Below are positions 8,513 through 16,518 of a stretch of DNA of 47,101 bases, one piece after another. A model generated the notes under the pieces. The model was not told the origin of the DNA and did no database searches. It saw only the letters and a program-made list of their open reading frames with translations. The DNA is from Firmicutes bacterium UBA1393 (GTDB taxonomy: Bacteria > Bacillota > DTU025): assembly GCA_002305255.1 (NCBI GenBank), contig DBQN01000014.1, positions 44,208 through 91,308 on the forward strand, read 5' to 3'. A program made the position numbers and the translations under genes. Position 1 is the stretch's first letter. Every line of letters starts with the position of its first letter.

Positions 8513-9867
8513 GTGATCCAACGCGTACGGCGATGCCGGTGACGGTAATCGGCGCCGGACTGGCCGGTGCTGAGGCTGCGTGGCAAGTCGCCAGAGCAGG
8601 CATTGAAGTCAGGCTGGTCGAGATGCGCCCTGAGGTGTACACTCCCGCTCATTCCACGCCCGGCTTTGCCGAGTTGGTGTGCAGCAACTCGCTGGGCTCC
8701 GACAGGGATGCCACGGCTCCCGGCCTGCTGAAGCAGGAGATGCGCGCCCTTGGCTCCATAGTGCTGGAGTGTGCCGACAACACCAGGGTCGCTGCAGGGC
8801 AGGCATTGGCGGTCGACAGGCGTGAATTCTCCGCGCAGGTCACCGCCTGGCTTGAATCGCATCCTAGGGTGAAGGTGATCAGGCAGGAGGCAATAGAGCT
8901 GCCCACCGAAGGGGTAGTCGTCGTTGCGACGGGTCCCCTGACGTCAGAGGCCATGTCGCGGCGCCTGGCAAGTCTCCTCGGTGAGGAGCACCTATTCTTC
9001 TTCGATGCGGCATCTCCCATCGTGGAGGCTGACACTGTCGATTGGTCGGTGGCCTACTGGGCTTCGCGTTACGGACGCGGAGAGGCCGACTACGCCAACT
9101 GCCCCATGAACGAGCAGGAGTACGAAGCGTTCTACGACGCGCTGATCACTGCTGAGCTCGCCCCGATGCACGAGTTCGAGAGCATGAAGCTGTTCGAGGC
9201 ATGCATGCCCGTGGAGGAGATAGCACGGCGCGGCCGCGATACACTTCTGTTCGGCCCACTCAAGCCGGTGGGGCTGAACGATCCCCGCACAGGCAGGCGG
9301 CCATATGCTGTGGTGCAGCTGAGGCGTGAGAACCGAGACGGCAGTCTGCTCAATCTTGTCGGGTTTCAGACCAGGCTGACGTGGCCCAGCCAGCGCGCGG
9401 TGTTTCGTCTCATACCGGGGCTTGCCGACGCTGAGTTCGTTCGTTACGGTGTCATGCACAGGAACACCTACATCAACGGTCCGCGTCACCTTCTGCCCAC
9501 GCTTCAGTTGCGATCCGAGCCCCGAATGCTCTTTGCCGGGCAGCTTACCGGGGTTGAGGGCTACATGGAGTCGGCGGCCACCGGGATCGTGGCCGGTATC
9601 AACGCGGCGCGCCTCGCCATGGGCCACCCGCCGCTGGTATGGCCCGATGCATGCTGTATCGGAGCCCTGTGCTCGCACGTATCGTCAAGCGCCGCAGGCG
9701 ACTATCAGCCCAAGGGGATCAGCTTCGGTCTCCTGCCGCAGTGTACGGGGCGCAGGCGCCGCGATGACAAGCGCAGGTGCCAGCTGGAGCGAGCGAGGCA
9801 GAGTTTTGCCGACGCCCTGTCGGAGCTGAGGGCATCTGCCGCCGCCGACACAGAAGGGAGCGTCTGA
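8509..9867 (+). CDS. trmFO: Methylenetetrahydrofolate-tRNA-(uracil-5)-methyltransferase TrmFO
   Basis: TrmFO makes ribothymidine at position 54 of tRNA using methylene-THF and FAD. The dinucleotide-binding motif VIGAGLAGAEAAW is near the N-terminus, followed by TPGFAELVCSNSLGSD (first functional Cys), FEACMPVEEIARRGRDTLLFGPLKPVGL (second Cys region) and QLTGVEGYMESAATGIVAG. I chose GTG 8509, overlapping the topA stop as GTGA, with GGGAGG (8494-8499) 9 bases upstream. An ATG at 8533 would also fit the family N-terminus. The product is 452 residues. Gene order topA-trmFO-xerC is as in Bacillus. Confidence 0.95.
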   Translation: MSDPTRTAMPVTVIGAGLAGAEAAWQVARAGIEVRLVEMRPEVYTPAHSTPGFAELVCSNSLGSDRDATAPGLLKQEMRALGSIVLECADNTRVAAGQALAVDRREFSAQVTAWLESHPRVKVIRQEAIELPTEGVVVVATGPLTSEAMSRRLASLLGEEHLFFFDAASPIVEADTVDWSVAYWASRYGRGEADYANCPMNEQEYEAFYDALITAELAPMHEFESMKLFEACMPVEEIARRGRDTLLFGPLKPVGLNDPRTGRRPYAVVQLRRENRDGSLLNLVGFQTRLTWPSQRAVFRLIPGLADAEFVRYGVMHRNTYINGPRHLLPTLQLRSEPRMLFAGQLTGVEGYMESAATGIVAGINAARLAMGHPPLVWPDACCIGALCSHVSSSAAGDYQPKGISFGLLPQCTGRRRRDDKRRCQLERARQSFADALSELRASAAADTEGSV

Positions 9868-9868
9868 G

Positions 9869-10762
9869 TTGACGGACTTCGATGGCTACCTTCGCCATCT
9901 TGCGAGCGAAAGGGCGTTATCTCCGCGCACTGTCGACTCTTACAGCAGAGATGTGGCGCAATTCCTCTCATTCTGCGAGTATCTAGGCATTCCTGAGGAC
10001 CATCCTGAGGCGATAACCCAGTCTGTACTGAGAAAGTACCTATCTTCGATGCAGGCCAAAGGGGCAGCGCAGTCTAGCATCTCAAGGAGACTAAGCGCAG
10101 TCAGGTCTTACATGCGATATCTCGCAAGGGAGGAACGCATCGCCGCAAATCCCACAGCACTCCTTCACCGCGCTCGCCGGCCCCGTCGGTTGCCCCGCGC
10201 GGCAGGCGTCAAGGACGTAGACAGGTTGCTCTCCGCAGCGGGAGGCACGTCTCCCCTGGCCCTTCGTGACCGCGCCATCCTCGAACTGCTCTACTCGTCG
10301 GGAATCCGCCTTGCGGAGCTCGTGTCGCTGGACGTTGGCGACTACAGCGAGGAGAGCCTCAGCGTGAGGGTGATGGGCAAGGGTGGGCGTGAGCGAGTTG
10401 CACCAGTGGGCCGACAGGCCGCGGTTCATCTCCGCAACTACCTCGCATCTGCCAGGCCCCAACTCCTCGGGCCAGCCAACGACTGCCATGCGATGTTCGT
10501 GAACCGGACAGGCACTCGCCTGGGCGGACGATCCGTGGAGCGCATGATCAAGAAGTATCTGCGCAAGGCGGGCCTTCCTACGACCATGAGCCCGCACTCC
10601 ATGAGGCACTCCTTCGCAACGCACATGACCGATTCTGGGGCTGACCTCAGGTCAGTACAGGAGCTCATGGGACACGCCGACATATCCACAACACAGATAT
10701 ACACCAGCGTTTCGAAGGAGAGACTGTACCGCGTCTACCGCGACACTCACCCCAGATCATAG
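9869..10762 (+). CDS. xerC: Tyrosine recombinase XerC/CodV
   Basis: Site-specific recombinase of the XerC/D family, which resolves chromosome dimers at dif. The N-terminal SAM-like core-binding domain (FDGYLRHLASERALSPRTVDSYSRDV) is followed by the catalytic domain with Arg147 (GIRLAEL), His243-x-x-Arg246-His247 (HSMRH) and nucleophile Tyr278 (TTQIYTSVS). The 297-residue length is usual. The TTG start lies 1 base after the trmFO stop, with GAAGGGAG upstream. In Bacillus this position is codV, followed by hslV-hslU-codY; here hslVU are absent. Confidence 0.93.
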   Translation: MTDFDGYLRHLASERALSPRTVDSYSRDVAQFLSFCEYLGIPEDHPEAITQSVLRKYLSSMQAKGAAQSSISRRLSAVRSYMRYLAREERIAANPTALLHRARRPRRLPRAAGVKDVDRLLSAAGGTSPLALRDRAILELLYSSGIRLAELVSLDVGDYSEESLSVRVMGKGGRERVAPVGRQAAVHLRNYLASARPQLLGPANDCHAMFVNRTGTRLGGRSVERMIKKYLRKAGLPTTMSPHSMRHSFATHMTDSGADLRSVQELMGHADISTTQIYTSVSKERLYRVYRDTHPRS

Positions 10763-10780
10763 CCACGTGATAGCCACGTG
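10759..10780 (+). repeat. Tandem 11-bp duplication at the xerC stop
   Basis: ATAGCCACGTG occurs twice in direct tandem; the first copy contains the xerC TAG stop. Each copy includes the palindrome CACGTG. Whether it is a binding site or simple slippage cannot be told from one sequence. Confidence 0.6.
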
Positions 10781-10872
10781 CTTTGTGTGCCGGTTCTGTT
10801 TAGACAAGCGAATAATGGGAAAAGACTAAACATCGTAACTGGTGAGGGAATTACACGAGGGGAGGTCGCAAC

Positions 10873-11658
10873 GTGGGTTCATTGTTGGAGCGAACACGCA
10901 GGGTCAACAGGCTGATCCAGAACTCGCCTGGCCGTTCGGTAGACCTTGCGGAGTTGGCGGCAGTAGTGTCGGAGGTCTCGGGAGGCGCAGTGTTCATCAT
11001 CGCGAAGAACGGAAAACTGTTAGGGCACTCTCTGGTGCGCCTGAGCGATGACCCGGATGACCTTGCAGAGGCGCTGGAGACGGGCTATCTGCCCAGAGAG
11101 GCAAATGATAGTCTCCTGAGGGTGTTCGACACTGTGGCAGGCCTGCCTGCCGTGGGCACTCTAGAGGCTTTCTCCGACACTTCAATGGGTGGGTCGCCGT
11201 CGAGTACGATCACCATGGTGCCGGTGTACGGCGGCGGTGAGCGCCTGGCAACTATAGTGCTGGTGGATGACGGGCCGCCGCGCGACGAGGACGACCTGGT
11301 CATCGCGGAGCAGTGTGCCACCGTGGTCGGCATGGAGATTCTGAGGTCCAGAAGTGACCGCCACGATGAGGAGGCACGCAAGCGCAACGCAGTCCAGATG
11401 GCTCTGGAGACTCTGTCCTACTCTGAGCAGGAGGCGGTCGAACACATCTTTGACGAGCTATCAGGGGATGAAGGCCTGCTGGTGGCATCGAGAATCGCCG
11501 ACAGAGTCGGCATCACCCGCTCGGTGATAGTCAACGCCTTGCGCAAGTTCGAGAGTGCCGGTGTGATTGAATCGCGGTCTCTGGGGATGAAGGGAACCTA
11601 CATTCGCGTCCTCAATGACAAGCTCTTCGATGAGCTGGAGCGGCTAAGGGCGAGGTAG
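10873..11658 (+). CDS. codY: GTP-sensing pleiotropic transcriptional regulator CodY
   Basis: CodY senses GTP and branched-chain amino acids and represses nutrient-scavenging genes in Bacillota. The 261-residue protein begins MGSLLERTRRVNRLIQ, has an N-terminal GAF ligand domain, a linking helix and a C-terminal winged helix-turn-helix (LLVASRIADRVGITRSVI...LRKFESAGVIESRS...GMKGTYIRVLN). The GTG at 10873 is supported by GAGGGGAGG about 7 bases upstream. A 110-base gap precedes it, in which I see no convincing promoter or CodY box. Its presence is relevant to the branched-chain-acid operon at 38444-44162, but no direct regulatory link is visible. Confidence 0.96.
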   Translation: MGSLLERTRRVNRLIQNSPGRSVDLAELAAVVSEVSGGAVFIIAKNGKLLGHSLVRLSDDPDDLAEALETGYLPREANDSLLRVFDTVAGLPAVGTLEAFSDTSMGGSPSSTITMVPVYGGGERLATIVLVDDGPPRDEDDLVIAEQCATVVGMEILRSRSDRHDEEARKRNAVQMALETLSYSEQEAVEHIFDELSGDEGLLVASRIADRVGITRSVIVNALRKFESAGVIESRSLGMKGTYIRVLNDKLFDELERLRAR

Positions 11659-11676
11659 GGCCGGGACATCTGTGAT

Positions 11677-11723
11677 GCCTGGCGCTCAAACGTGGCGTGA
11701 GCACGCGGCTTGAGTGCGCAGGC
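11677..11723 (+). other. Long imperfect hairpin after codY
   Basis: GCCTG...CTCAA pairs with TTGAG...CAGGC around an internal loop, and CGTG/CACG pairs inside. There is no T tract. It may end or process the codY transcript. The rest of 11724-11828 holds only a second small stem, CCAGG-tcgag-CCTGG at 11759-11773. Confidence 0.35.
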
Positions 11724-11828
11724 TGACACGGCATGATGGCGTATTCCGGCCTGAGCGCCCAGGTCGAGCCTGGCTCATCGAGGTGAAGCGAATTGGCTGA
11801 GCTCAACCAAATCCAGCTGAACCCACGA

Positions 11829-11857
11829 TTGCGAGGGCTTTACTCGTATGCTATACT
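11829..11857 (+). promoter_or_regulatory. Sigma-A promoter of rpsB-tsf
   Basis: TTGCGA (11829-11834), a 17-base spacer, and TATACT (11852-11857). The expected transcription start is near 11864, giving a 5' leader of about 112 bases before rpsB. Confidence 0.7.
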
Positions 11858-11863
11858 GACATT

Positions 11864-11975
11864 CGTGCGAACTACACACGGCCTCTGATCTGAGTTGCGG
11901 TGCCAGCTTGTCTGGTGTGGCTCGGAGTTGACGGGGCCGGAGGGAAGAACCGCTGCAGGGGGGAGGTGACATAGC
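11864..11975 (+). promoter_or_regulatory. Structured 5' leader of rpsB
   Basis: The leader can form an outer stem CTCTGA (11883-11888)/TCGGAG (11922-11927) enclosing GCCAG-cttgt-CTGGT (11902-11916). It ends with a strong GGGGGGAGGTG RBS. Autogenous control by S2 is known in other bacteria; whether this leader does it is inference. Confidence 0.35.
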
Positions 11976-12767
11976 ATGGCAGTGGTAACCATGAAGCAGC
12001 TGCTGGAGGCAGGCGTTCACTTCGGGCATCAAACCAGGCGCTGGAACCCGAAAATGAAGCCGTATATCTTCACCTCCAGGAACGGCATCTACATCATCGA
12101 CCTCCAGAAGACCGTACGTAAGGTTGACGAAGCGTACAATTTCATCAGGTCAATGGCTGCCGAAGGCGAAACCGTGCTTTTCGTGGGCACCAAGAAGCAG
12201 GCTCATGACGCAGTGGCCGAGGAGGCTCAGCGTTGCGGCATGCACTGGGTGAACGAGCGTTGGCTGGGCGGAATGCTCACCAACTTCACTACGATTCGCA
12301 AGCGCGTGGAGCGCCTGAAGGCTCTTGAGAAGATGCAGGAGGACGGTTCCTTCGACGCACTTCCTAAGAAGGAAGTGCTCAAGCTCGTGGCCGAGCGCGA
12401 CAAGCTGCAAGAGCGCCTGGAAGGCATCAGGGAGATGAAGCAGCTCCCCGGCGTAGTGTTCGTGATTGATCCCCGCAAGGAGAAGATCGCAGTCGCCGAG
12501 GCGCGCAGGCTGAACATCCCGATCGTCGCCATAGTCGACACCAACTGTGATCCCGACGAGGTCGACTACGTGATACCCGGCAACGACGATGCTATTCGTG
12601 CAGTCAGGCTCCTGACGGCGAAGATGGCGGACGCAGTGATCGAGGGTAGAGAAGGCCTTGATCAGGCCCCGGCTAGCGCCGGGGAAGAGTCCGACGACAC
12701 CGGAATGCAGGAAGACTCCCTCAACGCTGGCGAAGAGGGAGCAGCATTGGCGATGGGCAACGAATAG
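11976..12767 (+). CDS. rpsB: 30S ribosomal protein S2
   Basis: S2 binds at the head-body junction of the small subunit. The 263-residue protein has the family hallmarks MKQLLEAGVHFGHQTRRWNPKMKPYIF, NERWLGGMLTNF and the final core segment NIPIVAIVDTNCDPDEVDYVIPGNDDAIRA. After the core there is an acidic tail of about 40 residues (EESDDTGMQEDSLNAGEEG), which is variable in the family. The ATG at 11976 follows GGGGGGAGGTGAC. tsf follows after 20 bases, the universal rpsB-tsf pair. Confidence 0.98.
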   Translation: MAVVTMKQLLEAGVHFGHQTRRWNPKMKPYIFTSRNGIYIIDLQKTVRKVDEAYNFIRSMAAEGETVLFVGTKKQAHDAVAEEAQRCGMHWVNERWLGGMLTNFTTIRKRVERLKALEKMQEDGSFDALPKKEVLKLVAERDKLQERLEGIREMKQLPGVVFVIDPRKEKIAVAEARRLNIPIVAIVDTNCDPDEVDYVIPGNDDAIRAVRLLTAKMADAVIEGREGLDQAPASAGEESDDTGMQEDSLNAGEEGAALAMGNE

Positions 12768-12787
12768 AGACGGGAGGGATCCGTTCA

Positions 12788-13387
<600 letters not shown>

Positions 13388-13396
13388 TCGGAGTTA

Positions 13397-13432
13397 GCAG
13401 AGAAGAGAACACCATGGTGTTCTCTTCTCTGC
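13397..13432 (+). terminator. Perfect 36-bp palindrome between tsf and pyrH
   Basis: GCAGAGAAGAGAACACCA is followed at once by its exact reverse complement, ending at 13432. The RNA would fold as a hairpin of about 16 bp. Only CTGTATTCC follows, not a T run, so this may be a weak terminator, a processing site or an mRNA 3'-end stabiliser between rpsB-tsf and pyrH-frr. Confidence 0.5.
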
Positions 13433-13496
13433 CTGTATTCCGACGAGTGAAGGATAACGCCCCCGCGTGCCGAATCGAGTTTTGGGAGTGAGCGCT

Positions 13497-14213
13497 TTGG
13501 TATCGAAGTACAGCAGAGTTGTTCTGAAGCTGTCGGGAGAGGCTCTTGCAGGCACCCAGCGGCACGGCGTAGATCCTGAGGCTGTAAAGTGGATCGCAGG
13601 CGAGGTGGCGAAGGCCCACTCAACCGGTGCCCAGATAGCGGTGGTGGTTGGCGGCGGCAACATATGGCGAGGAGCGGAAGCGAGCCGCAGCGGGATGGAT
13701 CGAAGCACTGCTGACCATGCAGGTATGCTGGCCACGGTGATCAATGCAATCGCTCTGCAAGATGCGCTGGAGCGGTCCGGAGTTCCCACTCGCGTGCTCA
13801 CGGCGATTGAGATGCGACAGATAGCTGAACCGTACATAAGGCGCAGAGCAATCAGGCATCTGGAGAAGGGGAGAGTCGTGGTCTTCGGTGCGGGCACTGG
13901 AAACCCGTTCTTTTCTACCGACACGGCGGCCGCCCTCAGAGCAGCAGAGATTGAGGCCGATGCAATTCTCATGGCAAAGCGCGTGGATGGCGTGTTTGAT
14001 TGTGACCCCCTGACCCACCCGCACGCGACGCTTTTCGAGAGGCTGTCATTCATGGACGTTATCAACCGCGGGTTGGGGGTAATGGACTCAACTGCCGCCT
14101 CACTGTGCAATGACAACAACATACCCATAGTCGTGTTCAACCTGCTCAAGGAGGGGAACATCGAAGCCGCCCTGGCAGGTCACGCAGTGGGTACATACAT
14201 CGGGAGGGATTAG
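13497..14213 (+). CDS. pyrH: Uridylate kinase (UMP kinase)
   Basis: PyrH phosphorylates UMP to UDP in pyrimidine synthesis and is a hexamer of the amino-acid-kinase fold. Motifs: RVVLKLSGEAL, VVVGGGNIWRG, DHAGMLATVINA, GAGTGNPFFSTDTAAALRA and DGVFDCDP. TTG 13497 is preferred because GGGAG (13484-13488) lies 8 bases upstream and the protein is then 238 residues, the normal length. An in-frame GTG at 13467 would add 10 residues. frr follows after 1 base. Confidence 0.96.
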   Translation: MVSKYSRVVLKLSGEALAGTQRHGVDPEAVKWIAGEVAKAHSTGAQIAVVVGGGNIWRGAEASRSGMDRSTADHAGMLATVINAIALQDALERSGVPTRVLTAIEMRQIAEPYIRRRAIRHLEKGRVVVFGAGTGNPFFSTDTAAALRAAEIEADAILMAKRVDGVFDCDPLTHPHATLFERLSFMDVINRGLGVMDSTAASLCNDNNIPIVVFNLLKEGNIEAALAGHAVGTYIGRD

Positions 14214-14214
14214 G

Positions 14215-14772
14215 TTGTACAAGGACGAGATGGCTAGAGCCGAAACCAAGATGAAAGAGACCGTGGAGTCTGCTCTGAAGGACTTCTCGACGGTTCGCAC
14301 CGCCCGGGCCAACCCTGCTCTACTCGATAGGATAGTTGTGGACTACTACGACACGCCTACGCCGCTGAACCAGTTGGGGTCAGTCTCGGCTCCCGAACCA
14401 CGCCTCTTGGTGATTACCCCGTGGGACAAGTCGGTGCTGGGGAAGATCGAGAAGGCCATTCAAAAGTCCGACCTTGGCCTCGTCCCGACGAACGACGGAA
14501 GTGTGATCCGGCTGGTGATACCGCACCTCACCGAAGAGCGCCGCAAGGACCTCGTCAAACTCGTACGCAAGATGGCTGAGGAAAAGCGAGTCGCCGTGAG
14601 GAATGTGCGCCGCGACACAATCGAGCGGCTGCGGGCCATGGAGAAGGACGGAACCATTACTGAAGATGACCTCAAGCGCGCCCTCGATGAGATTCAGAAG
14701 GCAACCGACAAGCATATAGCTGATATAGATAAGCTCCTCTCAGAGAAGGAAGTCGAGATAATGCAGGTGTGA
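14215..14772 (+). CDS. frr: Ribosome recycling factor
   Basis: RRF splits post-termination ribosomes together with EF-G. The 185-residue length is exact for the family, with the conserved ARANPALLDRIVVDYY, PEPRLLVITPWDKS, RLVIPHLTEERRKDLVK and AVRNVRRD segments. It starts on TTG with GGGAGGGA about 5 bases upstream. A terminator-like hairpin follows. Confidence 0.97.
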   Translation: MYKDEMARAETKMKETVESALKDFSTVRTARANPALLDRIVVDYYDTPTPLNQLGSVSAPEPRLLVITPWDKSVLGKIEKAIQKSDLGLVPTNDGSVIRLVIPHLTEERRKDLVKLVRKMAEEKRVAVRNVRRDTIERLRAMEKDGTITEDDLKRALDEIQKATDKHIADIDKLLSEKEVEIMQV

Positions 14773-14793
14773 ACTGCCTGCGGCATCCGTTCC

Positions 14794-14816
14794 AACCCCC
14801 TCGAAGGAGGGGGTTT
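14794..14816 (+). terminator. Probable intrinsic terminator after frr
   Basis: AACCCCCTC-gaag-GAGGGGGTT is a perfect 9-bp stem with a 4-base loop followed by TTGT. It is GC-rich and stable but has a short T tract. No clear promoter is visible in 14817-14876, so some readthrough into uppS is likely. Confidence 0.55.
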
Positions 14817-14876
14817 GTCACATGCAGTTGGGTAACGCCCCGGTGATTGAGGCGCTAGGGCTTGGGAGGGTTCCGT

Positions 14877-15620
14877 GTGAGCATATCGCATGTCGCGATA
14901 ATCATGGACGGCAACGGCCGCTGGGCGGAGCAGAGGGGGCTTCCTCGCCTTGCGGGTCACAGCCGAGGCGTAGAAGTCGCGAGGGAGATCGCGGTGGCCG
15001 CCCGCGACATGGGCATAGGATACCTGACGCTGTTCGCCTTCTCAACGGAGAACTGGAAGCGTCCGGCTGAAGAGGTGTCCGGCATCTTCTCGCTGCTCAG
15101 GCAGTTCTTCGCTCGCGAAGCCAGCGACCTTGCACGAAGCGGAATCAGGATCCGCACCATCGGTGACATCGAGGGCCTGCCGGAGCCGGTGAGGCGAGTG
15201 ATTGAGGACGCTGAGCGAATGTCGTCAGGCGCCCAGAGGCTCGTAGTCAACATCGCGATGAACTACGGCGGACGCTGGGACGTGGTGAGCGCCGCTAGGA
15301 AGCTCGCCGAGGCAGCGTTGGCCGGGGATCTCGATCCGTCGTTGATCGATGAGAACAGGTTTGCGGCGGCTCTCTCCACAGCAGGGCAACCCGATCCCGA
15401 CCTGGTCATTCGCACCGGGGGCGACATGCGGATCAGCAACTTCCTGCTCTGGCAGACTGCCTACTCTGAGCTGTACGTGTCGCCTGTGCTCTGGCCTGAT
15501 TTCACACCGGTCCACTTCAAGGCGGCACTTGACGACTTCGCCTCTCGCGACCGGAGATTCGGAGGCATTAGGAAGCGCAGCGACGAGCAGCGCAGGGGTG
15601 AGGGGGTAGACGGGCCATGA
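14877..15620 (+). CDS. uppS: Isoprenyl transferase / undecaprenyl diphosphate synthase
   Basis: UppS condenses isopentenyl diphosphate onto farnesyl diphosphate to make the C55 lipid carrier for cell-wall synthesis. The cis-prenyltransferase motifs are present: IIMDGNGRWA (catalytic Asp), GHSRGVE, LTLFAFSTENWKRP and RTGGDMRISNFLLWQTAYSELY. GTG 14877 is chosen because GGGAGGG (14864-14870) lies 6 bases upstream; the product is 247 residues. A TTG at 14862 would place the start inside that RBS. The stop overlaps the cdsA ATG (ATGA). Confidence 0.96.
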   Translation: MSISHVAIIMDGNGRWAEQRGLPRLAGHSRGVEVAREIAVAARDMGIGYLTLFAFSTENWKRPAEEVSGIFSLLRQFFAREASDLARSGIRIRTIGDIEGLPEPVRRVIEDAERMSSGAQRLVVNIAMNYGGRWDVVSAARKLAEAALAGDLDPSLIDENRFAAALSTAGQPDPDLVIRTGGDMRISNFLLWQTAYSELYVSPVLWPDFTPVHFKAALDDFASRDRRFGGIRKRSDEQRRGEGVDGP

Positions 15621-16453
15621 TCGGCCGCGTGCTTGTAGGCGTGATAGGAGCTCCCATCTTTCTCGCCCTTCTGATACGCGGTGGAACCGCCCTAACCGTC
15701 GTGTGCGCAGCCATCGCCGCCGCCGGCGTGTTTGAGTACTCTCGCATGTCATCACTGTCGAGGAGTCCGGCGCTGACGGCAGGCAGTGCGGTGCTGGCCG
15801 CGGCGTTTGTCGCCGATTCCGCCCTTGGCGGTAGAAACCTTGCGCTCTTGGTGTGGGCGTGTGTCGGCGTGCCGCTGCTCATGCATGTGCTGGCAGGTAC
15901 TGCGGAAAGGGCAATGCAGCGCGCCGCGGAAGCGGCCTTTGTCCCTGTATACACAGGCTTCGCACTGAGTAGGTTCGTACTGCTCCGCTTCGCCCAGGGT
16001 CCCGGTGAGGCTGCCGCAGGAACCGGCCTGGCCTTGTTTGTCGTAATAGTAATATGGATGTGCGATATCGGGGCTTTCGCCACAGGCATCACTCTCGGTA
16101 GGCACAAGCTCTCTCCCAGGCTCAGCCCGAAGAAGAGCGTAGAGGGGTGCATTGGAGGATTCGTGTGGGCCGCGGCGGGAGCCGCAGCCTTCAAGGCCTT
16201 GGGCGACTCCACCGGGCTGTGGTATACACTAGCCTGGCCCCTGACCCTGACGTCTTCGCTTCTCATAGCCGCCGCCGGCCAACTCGGTGACTTGGCTGAG
16301 TCGGCCCTTAAGCGCGACGCCGGCGTGAAGGACTCCGGATGCATCTTCCCCGGGCACGGTGGCGTGCTCGACAGGTTTGACTCACTGGTGTTTGCAGCTC
16401 CGGCTGCATATTACTTGTTCGAGAGGGCTCTGCCGCATCTGTTCGGCAGGTAA
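15617..16453 (+). CDS. cdsA: Phosphatidate cytidylyltransferase (CDP-diglyceride synthase)
   Basis: CdsA converts phosphatidic acid and CTP to CDP-diacylglycerol, the branch point of phospholipid synthesis. It is a polytopic membrane protein of 278 residues with hydrophobic segments from the N-terminus (VGVIGAPIFLALLI onward). The family signature is near the C-terminus: GQLGDLAESALKRDAGVKDSG...PGHGGVLDRFDS. Coupled to uppS by a 4-base overlap. Confidence 0.95.
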   Translation: MIGRVLVGVIGAPIFLALLIRGGTALTVVCAAIAAAGVFEYSRMSSLSRSPALTAGSAVLAAAFVADSALGGRNLALLVWACVGVPLLMHVLAGTAERAMQRAAEAAFVPVYTGFALSRFVLLRFAQGPGEAAAGTGLALFVVIVIWMCDIGAFATGITLGRHKLSPRLSPKKSVEGCIGGFVWAAAGAAAFKALGDSTGLWYTLAWPLTLTSSLLIAAAGQLGDLAESALKRDAGVKDSGCIFPGHGGVLDRFDSLVFAAPAAYYLFERALPHLFGR

Positions 16454-16518
16454 GTCTGTGGGCGACCGGCGCCCGAAATGCAGGCACGGCTTCTCAGGTT
16501 CAGAATGGGGGTGGCCAT

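Noticed and set aside
10763..10872. CodY box or promoter in the codY upstream gap
   Set aside because: No match close to AATTTTCWGAAAATT is visible. TAGACA and TAAACA are 20 bases apart, too far for a convincing sigma-A promoter.
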